From positions 136,719,118 through 136,783,117 of the forward strand of contig OX465579.1 of the NCBI GenBank assembly GCA_950022655.1: a stretch of DNA of 64,000 nt. Reading direction: 5' to 3'. The DNA is from Alentia gelatinosa (lineage: Eukaryota; Annelida; Polychaeta; Phyllodocida; Polynoidae). The notes beneath the pieces are model-generated. The model was not told the origin of the DNA. It ran no database searches and worked only from the letters and a program-made list of their open reading frames with translations. The position numbers were made by a program, and so were the translations under genes. This document shows positions 36,020 to 48,604 of this stretch, piece after piece (position 1 is the first letter of the stretch; each line of letters starts with the position of its first letter).

Positions 36020-38860
36020 TAATTGCCAGGAATACTTGTAATGATAGACTAGTCTTCAGATTAATACAAAGAATCCAGGAGACTGAAGTGCAGACACATG
36101 AACCATATTTCACCATTCTGAATGAAGATAGATAACATCAGTTTTGACTGGCTTTATGATGTTATGAAGGAATAGATGGGTTTCAATTATCTATATTGAA
36201 ACAAAGATATTTCAACTGGAGGCACGAGATGAAGGGCTTTCTATCACTTTCCCTGAGTCGGCCTTCACAGGGCTTTCACAGAGAAGGTTAACACGTCTAT
36301 TATATGTAGAACACATGATATAATCTCTAGTTTGTAATGCCAAAAAGGTGCAGTTATTAGTCACACCTTTGAAACACTGAGTTCAATACAGTTTCCTCTA
36401 ATGTTTACTAGACGTCATGACAGCCATTGAGTCATGAGTCCTTATGGATGCCTTTCAACATAGATTTCAGGTAATACACTACTAAGTTATAACAACTTAT
36501 TACATAGCACATTTAGTCATTTGGGCACCCGGTACGATATTGCTTGCAACTCAAAATATCAAAGTGTAAGAGACCTGCCGAGATCAGCAGAGCAAATACC
36601 ACTGGTACTGTGCTGGCAACTGTGATTGGCAGTTTGTGGGCAGGGGACCCATCTGTTCAGTGTCTATTGCGGCTGAGCACAAATGCAGGTCAGGGTCACT
36701 TGTCTTTTGTCAGTTAATATTTATAGGAAATACCAAGGGCGCGCAGGAGAAACGGAATTCGATACATACACAAACAATACAGTACATGGAGACAGGGTTG
36801 GGTGCCTGAAATAAATCTGTTCCAAGTTGTTTTCGTGTGTTTAGAAGCTCCGAATTGCCAGAACGAGATACATCTCCACACATGAAAAAAAAGAGGAATA
36901 TATTTCATTCAGACACCCTCGCACCGTTTAATTATTATTATTTAGCTGAATATTATTTAAAAAAAAGACACTCGCGCACGGTATATATAATATGATAAAC
37001 TGCAGAGGTCTGGTTGACAGAGACGGGAATGGCATTCTGAGGAAAAAAAATAGAGCTTTTTCTAGCGCTTTTGAGGGAATTTCGTAGTGCTAATCTTATG
37101 AATCTAGAATAAGTTCAAGATCATCCCATATAAAACATTCTCAAAATGATTTTAAATCAATATGACATAAAGCTGCTAATCTTTTCTGAGTTCAGAAAAT
37201 AAGCTCTACAAATTCTACGTCCAGACCAAAATTAAAAAATTTACAGATCAGTCTATTCTTTTTCATGTGCTTTTTAATTAACCTGCTGTAGAAATAGATT
37301 CATTTTGGTCTGTATTTCTAAGTTTCTTCGTCTTATTTCATTAATGTAAAATCACATTCCATCAGACATTTCATTTACCCAGGAAATTAAAACGTTTATC
37401 AAATAAATGCAACGAAAAAGATTGCAAACAGATCGTTGACATATATATATATATATATTCATCCATCAACATATCACTCCTCTACTCAAATGTGCCAGTG
37501 GGCTTATAAGATAAAAAGAAGAAAAAAAGTCGGAAATTTTGTTAAGCCTGTTCATCTTCCAGCTTATATCTAATATGAGGAAAGTTCAATATACGGAAAG
37601 AAATAATAAAAGAGGAAATGATCGGATGACTGTCATATCTATACATTCCTGTGGCATAACTTCAGTTTTCGATTGTTGAAAGTAAAGATCCCTCGCCTTC
37701 TGATTCACTCAACCTAAACATTTACCAGCGATCGGAATCCATCCAGGGTTTTAAGGAAAGACCCAGCGAGAGCCAAACCATATATTTTGCCCGCGACGGG
37801 ATCCCACGAGAAAACAATGCGGTGGAATAAGCTGCTGTAAGTTGTGCTGCACTCGGTTGGGGCTGACCGTGAGCGGGCTAAGCAATGAGAACCCTGACTC
37901 ACGTGTTTGCCTACTGGACCACTCTATTTACATGTGTTTATTGGAGAAGCAGGTCCGGACAGCCACAGTAACCGCCGCCGTCCATGAGCAAGTCATGTAG
38001 TGCGGACATGCTACTACAGTAATACATGTGTATGGCGGGGTGTAGCACAAGTGGGTGTGTCTCACAATTAGGCCCGCCCATATACTCTGTAGGTGCCACG
38101 TATGTATGGCGTTAATTTGTAGGCAGTCTCATCAAATCTCAAACGAATGGAACTTGTAGTCAATCATTATCTTATAGATGCGGAATTTCATGTCCGTGTT
38201 GGTGTCAATGCACCAAGTGTGAACCGGACCTCTTGAAGTTTTAATCTCAAAATCCAGTTACCTGATACTTAGAAACAAAAGAACAATTATTATCTGAATG
38301 TGGCGATGTTGATACCACGAGCTATTGCATTTGAATAATAAATTAATAAAAAGCCGATTACCTAATGGCAGAAGGAGGCGAAGTGAGCGTCACGAGATAT
38401 TTGAATATACGATTTTTGCATAAACTTTTTCCAAACGGTCAATTAGCCACGTCTCAATAGAAAAAAAGAAATGATAAAATTGGAAATATTAAAAATAGAA
38501 ATATTTCCTCGACTTAAGTACTGATGGGAAAACTGTGCATGAAAACGTCTAGGCACCATTTGAAGTTACTATATGGCTTGCAGGTTTAGTTAAAAATACA
38601 CGCACAGCCTGAATGATACCTACATCTATATTTACTGGACACAGGCCTCACAAAACACTTTAGGAATATACACGGATTTTAAAGGATCCTCCCTCCTGAA
38701 ATTGAAAAAATAGCAATATTGGCCTTTAAAGGCCAAATTAGCAGGTGGACGCATTTAAAGCTCTACCAATAATTTATTACTATGATAACAAGGAAGCCCC
38801 CATGGAGCTGGCAGGAATTGAAGGTATAGGAAAGGGGGAAAGGAAGGTGTCAGGTTACCA
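36020..38860. other. Intergenic with one GC-richer patch at 37720-38030
   Basis: The 37720-37900 minus strand is open in more than one frame and ends at a GTAAAT donor-like site. It could be an exon of an unknown gene, but no homology is seen. The remainder is AT-rich and plain, including (AT)9 near 37441. Confidence 0.4.
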
Positions 38861-38874
38861 TAGGAGAAACTTAC

Positions 38875-38954
38875 CATTACATGACTTTTATGCATATCAT
38901 ACAAGTCTTTGATTACTAGGCCTGTCAGGTGTTTGGGACAGTTCATAAAGTAGT
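38875..38954 (-). other. Candidate 80-nt exon, phase-compatible with 39799-40003
   Basis: On the minus strand, a CTCAG acceptor and a GTAAGT donor bound an open stretch reading YFMNCPKHLTGLVIKDLYDM, then HKSHVM. It starts with two bases that complete a codon begun by the candidate exon at 39799-40003. The product is not recognised. Confidence 0.3.
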
Positions 38955-39798
38955 CTGAGGTCCATAATCAAAGACTTAAGCAAGTTTAGGGATAAACCAG
39001 ACCCAGCCAAAGAGTTCGAATGGACCTCTGACTAAAAAAAGTCCCCCCCCCCCTACCAACTGAATGACTTTTTTGAACCTATATCAAAATAGTAAATAAT
39101 AAAACTTTAAGATATTGCATTGCCATAAAACTTGTCCAAAAAAAGAAATAATAGACCTGTATGTTCTTAGTTATGGCACCATCTGGTGTTGGTTGGCCAC
39201 ACTCCCATGGTCAAAGCGAGGCTGAGCTTCAACCAGATATTCATTGTTTTTATAAGGATATAGGTATAAGGCATGTGCCAATGCTTGGAGAGTGATATGA
39301 ACTCTGATGGAACATGGCTGCATTACAGTTCAATGATGGCTGATCCCTTCATGCTATGAAATTAGGCAAAAATACATGAATACCATGCCAAATATAAGTT
39401 TAACCTAAATAATGATACTGTGACCAACTGTCAGTGCCACTTATGGAGTTGGTAAATGTTATGTCAATGCTCACTGTAAATCAATATTCAGTAAACCTCC
39501 GTTTGAGTATGCCCATTTTACCCAACGTCCTCCCCACTTTTAACAAATACTTGTAAATATAAAATCTACCTAGAGAATTCCACTTCCAAGCTTCCTATTG
39601 ATGCTAAGAGCAATAATTAGAGTCCAAAGATCAATCTCGACATCTCAACTTGAGCAGTTCTCTGGTTGGGCATCAGCTCAAGAAAATCACAAGAGCCTGT
39701 TACAAATCTGTTTTTGTTTACAAATAACCTTTGATGTACAAAATGTGCTGTAAATACTCATTCTCTCAATGGTTTACTACTCTGTTGCATTCACTTAC

Positions 39799-40451
39799 TC
39801 TTGACAATCTCGCGTTTTACGCGGCACAGGGCATATCCTAATTTCAAATCTGTCTGCTCGATGGATTGAAGGAATTCCAGATTGATTGGTGTCGCCACTA
39901 TCGTCAGGACCCAACCTTTATTGAAATTCATTGAAAAGCCCAGTCGCCACTTACTTTTGATAAAAGTGTTTAGAATACGAGGCAAAAAGGTTTGCCCCGA
40001 GGTCTAACTTGAAGTAAAAAAAAGAAGAAAAAAGAAGAGGTTTTGATATAAGACCTTAAGGAGACATGGCTTCGATTTTTCCTCAAGAATCTCATCAGTA
40101 TATGTATTCTTGATTACCTCTACAAAGGAGTCCTGTGGCACATGGTTAAGAAGCATATCTCCCTGAAAAATCTGAAGAAATTCTGCCAGTAAAGGAATCA
40201 TAGCCAAAGTGAGCTTTCTGGACAAGAGTATTGTTGTCCATGAGCTTTCTTGCTACCGTCATATACTTCTGACCCACTTTGTAATGCTTGTTGCCACTAG
40301 GTAGTTCAGTTCTAAGGTATATTAGAAGCATTCCCCTTTGGTTTATGATCTTTTCTAGAGCTGAACCAAGCATCAACAGATGTATAAGAATATGTCATAT
40401 CCTTTTCTCAAAGTGTGCTCCTAGCTCTTCTAAAAATGTTCTAGGTCTTCC
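39799..40451 (-). pseudogene. Unrecognised decayed coding region or small multi-exon gene
   Basis: Minus-strand frames chain as GRPRTFLEELGAHFEKRI, a TGA (40395-40397), HILIHLLMLGSALEKIINQR and on to ELPSGNKHYKVGQKYMTVAR. A frame change near 40200 leads to MIPLLAEFLQIFQGDMLLNH, VPQDSFVEVIKNTYTDEILE, then a poly-T stretch, an in-frame TAG (40004-40006), and TPINLEFLQSIEQTDLKLGY ending at a good donor (AGA then GTAAGT). The residue composition looks like real protein. The stops and frame change mean either a pseudogene or short introns with unusual sites. The family is not recognised. Confidence 0.35.
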
Positions 40452-40469
40452 TTCTTTTTATATGAGATC

Positions 40470-43400
40470 TTGAAGTAATGAAGAAGCCAACAGCTAAACC
40501 CTCTACTTGAATGCTTACTTACCTCTAATGAAAACATAAAAACATCAATGTACATCGGAATTAAACCTAGCACTTTTTTAAATGTGCATCCATGATTCCA
40601 AATGCTTCATTGGGGTCGTGTAGAATCGTGTTGGAAGTACATGTACCTTTGTCTTTTCAAAGTGAAGGAAATGATAAAGGAACGTTTCACAAAAAAAAGG
40701 AATTTAAAGGATGTGTGTGAACGAGAGAGAGAAAGAGAGGGGATGAATGTCATCTATAATCATCAAGCAAAAATATGTTTGAAAATGAATAGTGTAATTT
40801 AAGAGGCTTTAAGTTGTCTGGCTGAATAAGGCTCTCACATTAAAGTCTCAATGTATGATTTCATCAATATGTACTCTAGGTACAGACACTCTTAGCCCTC
40901 AGTATTCAAAGCTCCACACTTTTTATATTTTGATTGACGTAACTCCTGAGTTTCCTTTACAATAAAATGTTTGCACTGAAATGTTAGCTAATGTATGTAT
41001 CACCAGAACGCAGTACTTAAGCGTCTACTCAGCATTTTCACCAAGGCCTAAATCCAGGGAAAGTAAATAGGGTCATTTCTATTACATGTTGCACCATCGG
41101 GTGGTGTTTAGGTACATTACTGTCGATACCTGACAGAGCATGAAATGATTTAATATGACACTAAAGGTGGCTTAGCATTGCACAACGTCATCCTCTATAA
41201 GCATTTATTTCAATCTAATACAGACTTACCCGAATGCAAAAGTAATCTATTGCGAAAAAGATAGGGAGGATCTTTAAAAAAAACGAAGGCTCTAAAAGAA
41301 GTCAAAACGATGTATCAATGAATAATATTACAAACCACCAAATACTTTATTATATCATCTTACATCCACTTGATATTTATACTCATATTTGTTGGTTGGA
41401 TTAAATTTCCCAGAAACCTATTTTTTAAAGATATCTAAAAAAAAAGTGAGAGTACAGTACAGTGCAGAAGATTTGGTTTCTTGACCATTGGTGTCCACAG
41501 CACGTTTTTTTTTTATATCAAAGATCGCATATATGTTTGCTTTGGTTGTTATTTCGGGTCTCCGCTCCCCTGGTATAAGAATATACCATAATTTGGGAAT
41601 CTGCAGTTCAACGACAAACTGACCGATTCCACTAATGAATTACCCTGGTACCCTGGATTAGGCAATTAAACGCAATGGATAATTTTCACATTTACGAAAC
41701 ATTCCCTCATACGTCTGGGTCGTCAGTGATTGGCACTATATTACTACACAATATCGCACACTTCCTTTCTTGTAAAGGAATCGTGTTCGCCAGTGATTCC
41801 CTATGCGTTATGTGTAGGCAGAAATCTTCACTTTACCTTGAAATGTAACTTATGCAGAACATAAATGACCAGGAAGAGTTTATGGAGTACGTGAATTTAT
41901 CTTAATTTTCAATTTCTATTACGTAACACATTAGGCAAACAAAGTTGCAAATTGATCTTGCTTTGATGAATACTTACTGCATGTCAATATACTGCTTAGA
42001 CCCATTGCAAACATTATTAGTGACACCAAAACCAGCAAACCTCGGAGGTAGCATGACGATTTGTGTACTGTCTGTGTGTGATATGGCAACTTGCCCATTT
42101 GAAAGTCACGGTTAGGAAATTCCCACCAACAGGTTTGAAATTTGATGCTCAATCATCTTAATTTCGTGGTAAATCATCTTAATTTCGAGTTTATTTGAAA
42201 AAAAATGGCATCGAAAGAACGGGAGATAATTTTGCATATTTGTTCATGAACGACAAGAATAGAACATATTTTGATAAAAAGATATCCAAGCTGGGTAGAA
42301 AAAAATAATGGTGATCTACTAAAAAAAATACACTACCTATACGGTCATTCTACTCAAATCAAACAAAATGAGGCCAAGGGTTCACAAAAACACATTATGC
42401 TTGGCTTCTATATATTTGTCATCTCTAGGGGCAGACCGGTTTAAGAAAACATCAAAGAAACTGAGGCCTATTGAGTGATCTTTATACCTAACCATTACTA
42501 GTCCTAACATGGAGAGTGCTAATTCACAGCAGTGTTACGCTCCATTCGTGCCCATATTTACTCTCTTTTTTACATCTAAAAAAATCCCATATAAGGATGC
42601 AATGGTGGAATGACGTGGCTGTGAAATGGCTACCACATCATTCTAAAAAAATAATTTGTTTATTGGTCATAGATTCAAACATTGCATTTGGTTTTCTATC
42701 GAGGTCAGATCGTGTCTAGGATATGTCATATAGAAATGTTACAATCAAATTCATATAAATTCATAATTATACATCCCTCATGTGTTTCCCGAGGGGCATC
42801 CAGCTTCAATCCTAATTGGATTGATATTCTAGCTATTGCACAAGAGAACTGAATCTAAAATATTTGGGTGGCTAGGCAAAGAACCTCTCCGACTAGAGGA
42901 TATTTCATCAATACATCAACTGCGTAGAATTGTTCGTCATGGTTTTGGCGCGAACTATTAACGATCAGAGAAAGTCGTCTGCTTTCCGTATCCGGGAAGC
43001 AGAACGCTGGTGCGCCGCGAGTCCTATCAATAGACCATCGACCAGCGTCTTCGCCAGCGCCCATTGTTCTAGAGCAATGTCGATACAGAGACGCCAGTTG
43101 CTACAGACGAGGTATACTTTACCACATCAACAATTCCAGGACTTTCCAAGAACACGCTGCTGTGTATTGATTCGTTTAACTTAGCAATGAAGATTCATGA
43201 GCAGGGCGATATTTCCGTCCATATGAGGAAGGATCGGGTGCAGTCTCGAGTCATAAAAAAGGACTTTTAGTATAATTGGTCAGATTTTTTGTTCCAACAT
43301 TAACCCTACACGGACAAATGAACGAAAAATACCAATAAATGATCAGAATATATCGGTAAACTTGCCACTTTATAGTATACACTCCATTTATTTCGTCCTC

Positions 43401-44080
43401 ATCCTCTGCAGTTGTGGATGTTATAACCATGTTAGATGATTATCTGATAAAGTTCACACTAGCTGAGATTGCCATCGTTATCGAGACATTACTGACGTCA
43501 AGGATTAGGTACAAGAGGTAGTCTTTATCCGGGCTTACAACAATAAAACAAGAATATCAACGCCAAACTCGTGTGAACTGAACACAAAAATGACTCACTG
43601 ATATTGACAACTCATTCATCACTATTTCTGATAGAAAGAAAAATCATATCCTGATTTTTGAAAGTGCTCATAAATAACAGTATGTGAGAGAATACATTTC
43701 AAAAATAGGATAAATAGAATTCCAGATCGATATGAAAAAAAACCCGAACCATGCACAATTGTTTCTGTGTTTTTTTTCGCAAAAAAATATTCGGGATCAA
43801 TATTCATACTCGGATTCTGAACACGCCTCGTCCAACAAAATTTTCTATCAATATTCATTTTAAACCTAATTTTCCAGTATCCTGTAAAATTTATAAAATC
43901 AGCCTGGTGGATGACATGTTTGTGGTTAATCACGATACATCAACTTAAAAAACATGTAGTGTGTGTCACTAATGGTAACATTTTGCTGTGTCTCCATTCC
44001 CCGGATTCACGAGTCCCCTAAAGTTGATTTTCTTTTGAAAGGAAAATCCGGGGGAATTTAAAAATGTCAAAATTTACTAA
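40470..44080. other. Intergenic, no gene recognised
   Basis: AT-rich sequence with a GA-rich stretch near 40720 and a short duplicated AATCATCTTAATTTCG (about 42150 and 42173). The 42930-43110 interval is GC-richer and open on both strands, but unrecognised. Confidence 0.5.
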
Positions 44081-44084
44081 TTTC

Positions 44085-44325
44085 TGGGGACACTCGCTCA
44101 TGCAGATACTCACCGAGATCACTCACTTTTGGAGACTTATTATCGTGAAATCTTCATACGGGCACTCGCTTAAAGATTGCTCATTCTTTGGGAGACTTTT
44201 ATCTATGAAATTGCCTCTCATGGAGAAAATCGCTTAAATCGATTATCTATTTGAGACTTTGTCTTATGAAACAGCATCTAATACAGAGAATCGCATAGAT
44301 CACTATCTTTTGCAGACAATGAGGA
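44085..44325 (+). repeat. 60-bp minisatellite, about four diverged units
   Basis: GGAGACTT-like words recur at exactly 60-bp steps (44131, 44191, 44251 and, decayed, 44311). Between them lie an ATGAAA-like word and CGCT(T/C)A. The frames contain stops, so it is non-coding. Confidence 0.8.
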
Positions 44326-45924
44326 AGGTACATTTAGGTTGAAGATTGATAGAGGGATATTGGTTTTCGGATATCGAATTCCAGGGTTTCCAGGTAAGGA
44401 TTTCAAAAGTTACTTTTTTTGGTCGGCGAAGGTGCATAAAGTTTAATACCTCGACTACGACCTCTTTAAGTAACTTTAAGCAACCTTACCACATAACTCT
44501 GGAATTCTTACACCCGGGCCCAGTTTCCCTCTATTATTATTTACCTTCAAAATATTGTCATACAGGTTCTTGGTATTCCATAAAAACAACCGGAGGAAAA
44601 TGGAGGTAGATGATATGTTGTTGGGCCCAGACAAGCTGATAATAAAGAGATTAAGGGTTAATCCATGATCATATGCGTCTATATGAAGAGCGGATGTCAC
44701 GACTTTATCGGGCCTGGTCTGGTCGGGAAATCCGATTGACTTGCCTCACCAGTCTGTCTCTTCTAGGCCTAGACACTCACCACCTAACATCCATCGGTAT
44801 AGCACAATCTGAATAATTTAAATTCATTTAACTGTATGACCAATACGGTCATAATAACATATATTCATGCATTTTTGTCCATTTTTGTCTGAAATTATTT
44901 AGGTGATGAATTCATATTTCAAGAGATTCATTGTTAACAGGCTAATACGGAATCATCTAAATAACCAATACACTTATTTATGAGTTCGTCTTCTTAAATG
45001 TTACTGTAATATGAAGTTACCGAGAGTGCCTGATCCTGTCAACGCAGAAATTACGAAATATCCTAGTTCTGATTCTTCTGATAATCATCATTTCGTGTCT
45101 CATTTTGCTCCATATCCCAATCTCAAGTAATGTACATGCACATCATTTCCATCATGCAAGAAATCAGCCAACACATCTGAGATTATCGCTTTAATTCTAT
45201 GTTAAGGTGCCGGATGAGACTATACGTATGACACCTATCCCCGAATTGTGGTACGCCACATACAAAAATACAAGCAGGTATGTGCATGGTATCCTGTGAC
45301 CTATCCTCTCGTACGCATAGTTTCATTTCCCGTATTCTGAATCGTCTTTTCTCTCTTTGTACTAAGCTAGCTGAAAGGTCCTGCGTTGGGTATTGAAACA
45401 TTTCTGCGTTAATCGTCCAAAAGATAAACCTCAGCCTTGACGTTCGCGTCACGTTACTGGAATACACAGGACGTACCGTAAAGTGTGTGATACATGCCAC
45501 TCACAGCTCAATAAAGATTTCTACCCACGTTCATTACGTATGGGGATCAATATGGATATTTACGGTTAGCAAACCACATCCAGGCGAGCTGCCCACTCAG
45601 AGGGGTCAGCGCGGGGCAAGCCGAGGGTGAAATGGACGTATTATGTAAGAAGCCAGCCCACCTGTGGGGTTAGTAATACCGCCTATGTATCGTGTCGGGT
45701 TGGTATTCCAGTATTTGTCAACATAGAGTTCCCGCCCAATTCCTATGATCCCTACTCTCCTTAACGTCTGGACGTTTGTTTATAATAACATTATTACTCA
45801 AGGATGCAAGTCATAGTATGAATAAAATCGAAAAAAACCAAAACATATATGGAATGATAACATGACGGTATCGGGACTGGTAGCAAAACATGCTCCCGCA
45901 CGTATTAAGATAAAATGTATATAC

Positions 45925-46292
45925 ATTTATCCTACCCCTAATAAAAAAAACGCCATAGACTTAACATAGGGAAATTTAATGTGGCAAGCCATGACATAAA
46001 GTGATTTTTATGCCACTAGAGTAATAACAATATTGACTAATCAGAGAGCAGGATGTCAGCTACTATGAAAAAAAAGTTCTGTTGGTCCTTGACTCAATAT
46101 TTATCTTTTAGTAATACAAAAGCATAGACAGGGTAGGATAAATACGAAACCGAACTCGATTTAGACTTGGTCAATGTCTATGCCACTCTGGTCAGGTCTG
46201 CTCCTCACTACACTCGGCTACGCCTCGTGTAGTAATTCACGACCTTCCCATCGTGGCATAAACATTGTCAAGTCTAACTCTCGTTCGGTTTC
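45925..46292. mobile_element. Two-module foldback/MITE element, copy 4
   Basis: The inverted ends are ATTTATCCTACCCCT (45925-45939) and GGGTAGGATAAAT (46131-46143). The adjoining foldback has arms at 46146-46186 and 46253-46292 (GAAACCGAACTCGATTTAGA and its near complement) around an apical CTCGGCTACGCCTCG. It has the same two-module design as the 1.5-kb copy, in opposite order. Confidence 0.78.
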
Positions 46293-46298
46293 TACTAA

Positions 46299-46417
46299 GT
46301 ACCTTACTGGTACATACATGTACTCATGTACCACGCTTCTTTCAATAAAAATATTCCACGAGCTCGCAGAGCGAGTGGAATATTTTTATCAAAAGAAACA
46401 AGGTACCAGTAAGGTAA
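46299..46417. repeat. Nested inverted repeat capped by GAGCTCGCAGAGCGA
   Basis: Outer arms TACCTTACTGGTAC (about 46300-46313) and GTACCAGTAAGGTA (about 46403-46416) enclose inner arms ATAAAAATATTCCAC and GTGGAATATTTTTAT around GAGCTCGCAGAGCGA. It directly abuts the foldback element ending at 46292. It is a separate hairpin type with a similar GC-rich apex. Confidence 0.75.
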
Positions 46418-46818
46418 TACATTTCTATTTTATTATATACCTTCAAATATAAGTATTTGATGAATTACATATGGAAATGTGACAACATCCAAGTTGGATT
46501 CAAAGTGTGCTGGTATATCTGTTGACACCATACTGGGAGTTGAGCGCAGAATATGCTCCAAGCTTTTTTTTAAACTTTTATTCTTCTTTAACTCCCGTGA
46601 TCCTTTGCATGCATATAAAATTAGCAGAGTGCCACAGGCCATTGTCAGTACATCATAAGTAGGTCAGTGCGATTTTTTTCAGCCTATCAGGATGTGTTTT
46701 CAAAGTAGGGTGGTACATCATTTGATACCATCATACTCTGCTGGTATATATTTAATACCAATACCCTAGCAGAGGTTGGTATTTGGATAACGTACAGACA
46801 CAGGTATATAATAAACGA

Positions 46819-47109
46819 GAAGCAACCAACGAGTCTTGGTTAAAGTTGTTATTTTCCACGAGTTTGATACAGAGTGATATAAACAAGGCGACAGCCGAGT
46901 GAATATCATATAGCATTCAAATGAGTTGGAGATCAACGACTTGAACCAAACGAGTTGCTTTCTGTATTCATCTCACCCCTGTACACACTAAAGAATGGAC
47001 GACACACAGGACACAGACAAAGGAGAACAGACTGGAATACTCGAAGGGGCATGTGGAATGCGTTCCCAATGTTAAGCCTATGGGTCACAAATACCAGGGG
47101 TGAGATAAA
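46819..47109. mobile_element. Two-module foldback/MITE element, copy 5
   Basis: The foldback arms GAAGCAACCAACGAGTCTTG (46819) and its near complement ending GAGTTGCTTTC (46962) enclose GGCGACAGCCGAGTGAATAT. Module two follows, with ends TATTCATCTCACCCCT (46965-46980) and AGGGGTGAGATAAA (47096-47109) and the internal CAATGTTAAGCCTATGGG. Confidence 0.75.
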
Positions 47110-48540
47110 GATTTCCAAAATAATGTCTGAAAATCAAAAAGTCAATGTTTTTTTACAACTGGAATGCTGCCGGGTACGGCCCGGATATGGCTGTTGAATT
47201 TTGATAATTGTAGATGAAGGTCTTGAAATTTCAGATTTAATTATTTATCTGACTTCAACTTTATATGCTGAATTACTTAGAAAATAAGTATATTTGAGCT
47301 ACAACCCCATCAACCAGTCTGAGGTGAATCTATCAGTAGCCAACTGACTGACGTTCAAAACACAAACTTATTTCTACAGCAGCCTCATAGGTGACTAGTG
47401 CCACATTGAAGGTAATATTCAGGGGCATTAATCATACATTATTGCATGCGGAAACTTTAACGGAAATAATATCTATCTAAATCAACATCAATGAACGAAT
47501 CATATATTCATTTATGATTGACTAGGGAATATTAACTCATCTATCATTGTGTTAAATCCAATTATTCACAGATCAAGTGGCTAAGTGCCATTGACATTGT
47601 CATATATATTTTTACTCGTGTTTTGTCCAGATTCATTTATCACTAGCGGATCACCGTTTCATCATCTAGTAGTCACTTCGATGATGAGATTGCGATCATT
47701 AATATTATAAAACGAATATTTCAGCGTAGATTATTAAAAATGGTCACATATATCATTTTTCAAAATTAGAGTAGTTTCCGGGTAGGATTTTTGTTTTGGT
47801 ATACTAGCTAGTGATTGCCTAATACTACAGTTATACATCCAGGGATAATTGAATATAGGAATGAAGATTTTCTACAGAAAATGATGAATAAAAAAAGAAA
47901 ACCGATTTAAAATAGGTGGAAATTATTTCTTTACTCTGTTTAGTAATATCAACTGCTAAAACCAAATAAATCAACAGAACCTTCCTTTTCGTAAAACAGC
48001 CTTTGTCTGCATATTCACTACGAAACAAGAAAGAATATGGAAAAAGGGTTTGCAAGGGTACTTGGAAGGACATACACGAGATTAAGATATTTTGGCCAGT
48101 TCTCCACAGAGTTTGAGCGCATAGTAATTTCACGAAGCGCAGCTGGGCGAAATCACGTAGTGCTAAATCCCACTTTCCACTCTGACAGCGATTACTTGAC
48201 ACCAGCAAGATGGCAGACTGACCCGTTGTCAGGGGAATTTGGAGGGTCTTTTGAACCAGAAGTCTCCAGCCGGATCGGCGAATGACATTGAATATGATCG
48301 TAACTCTACTTCCTTGATAATATACATATATTGAATATCATAACGGCATTTGAGATGAGATGGGCCTATTAAATTACCCATAATATTCTCTGAACTGAAC
48401 ACAAAACATTTGAATAGAAGAGCTGACCACCGTTTTGATTACTTGCTCGTTTAAATAATCATAAATAGTTCCAAATCCTGGCTACTGACTGGCTAATGTA
48501 TATGTCATCATTAGCCATTGAGTATTTGTTATGCTACTCA

Positions 48541-48604
48541 CATGCCTATGGGATACGAGTTTCTAACCTTAAGTCTATGGAGGGAAATACTGGGGCGGGA
48601 TAAT
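48541..48604. repeat. Fragment of the foldback/MITE family
   Basis: GGGATACGAGTTTCTAAC, then CTTAAGTCTATGGAGGGAAA, then TACTGGGGCGGGATAATA matches the module-two end of other copies, with substitutions. Confidence 0.55.

Noticed and set aside
37880..37935. tRNA-derived SINE head (minus-strand TGGTCCAGTAGG resembles a Pol III A box)
   Set aside because: No matching B box (GGTTCRANNCC) at the right distance and no repeat partner in the window.
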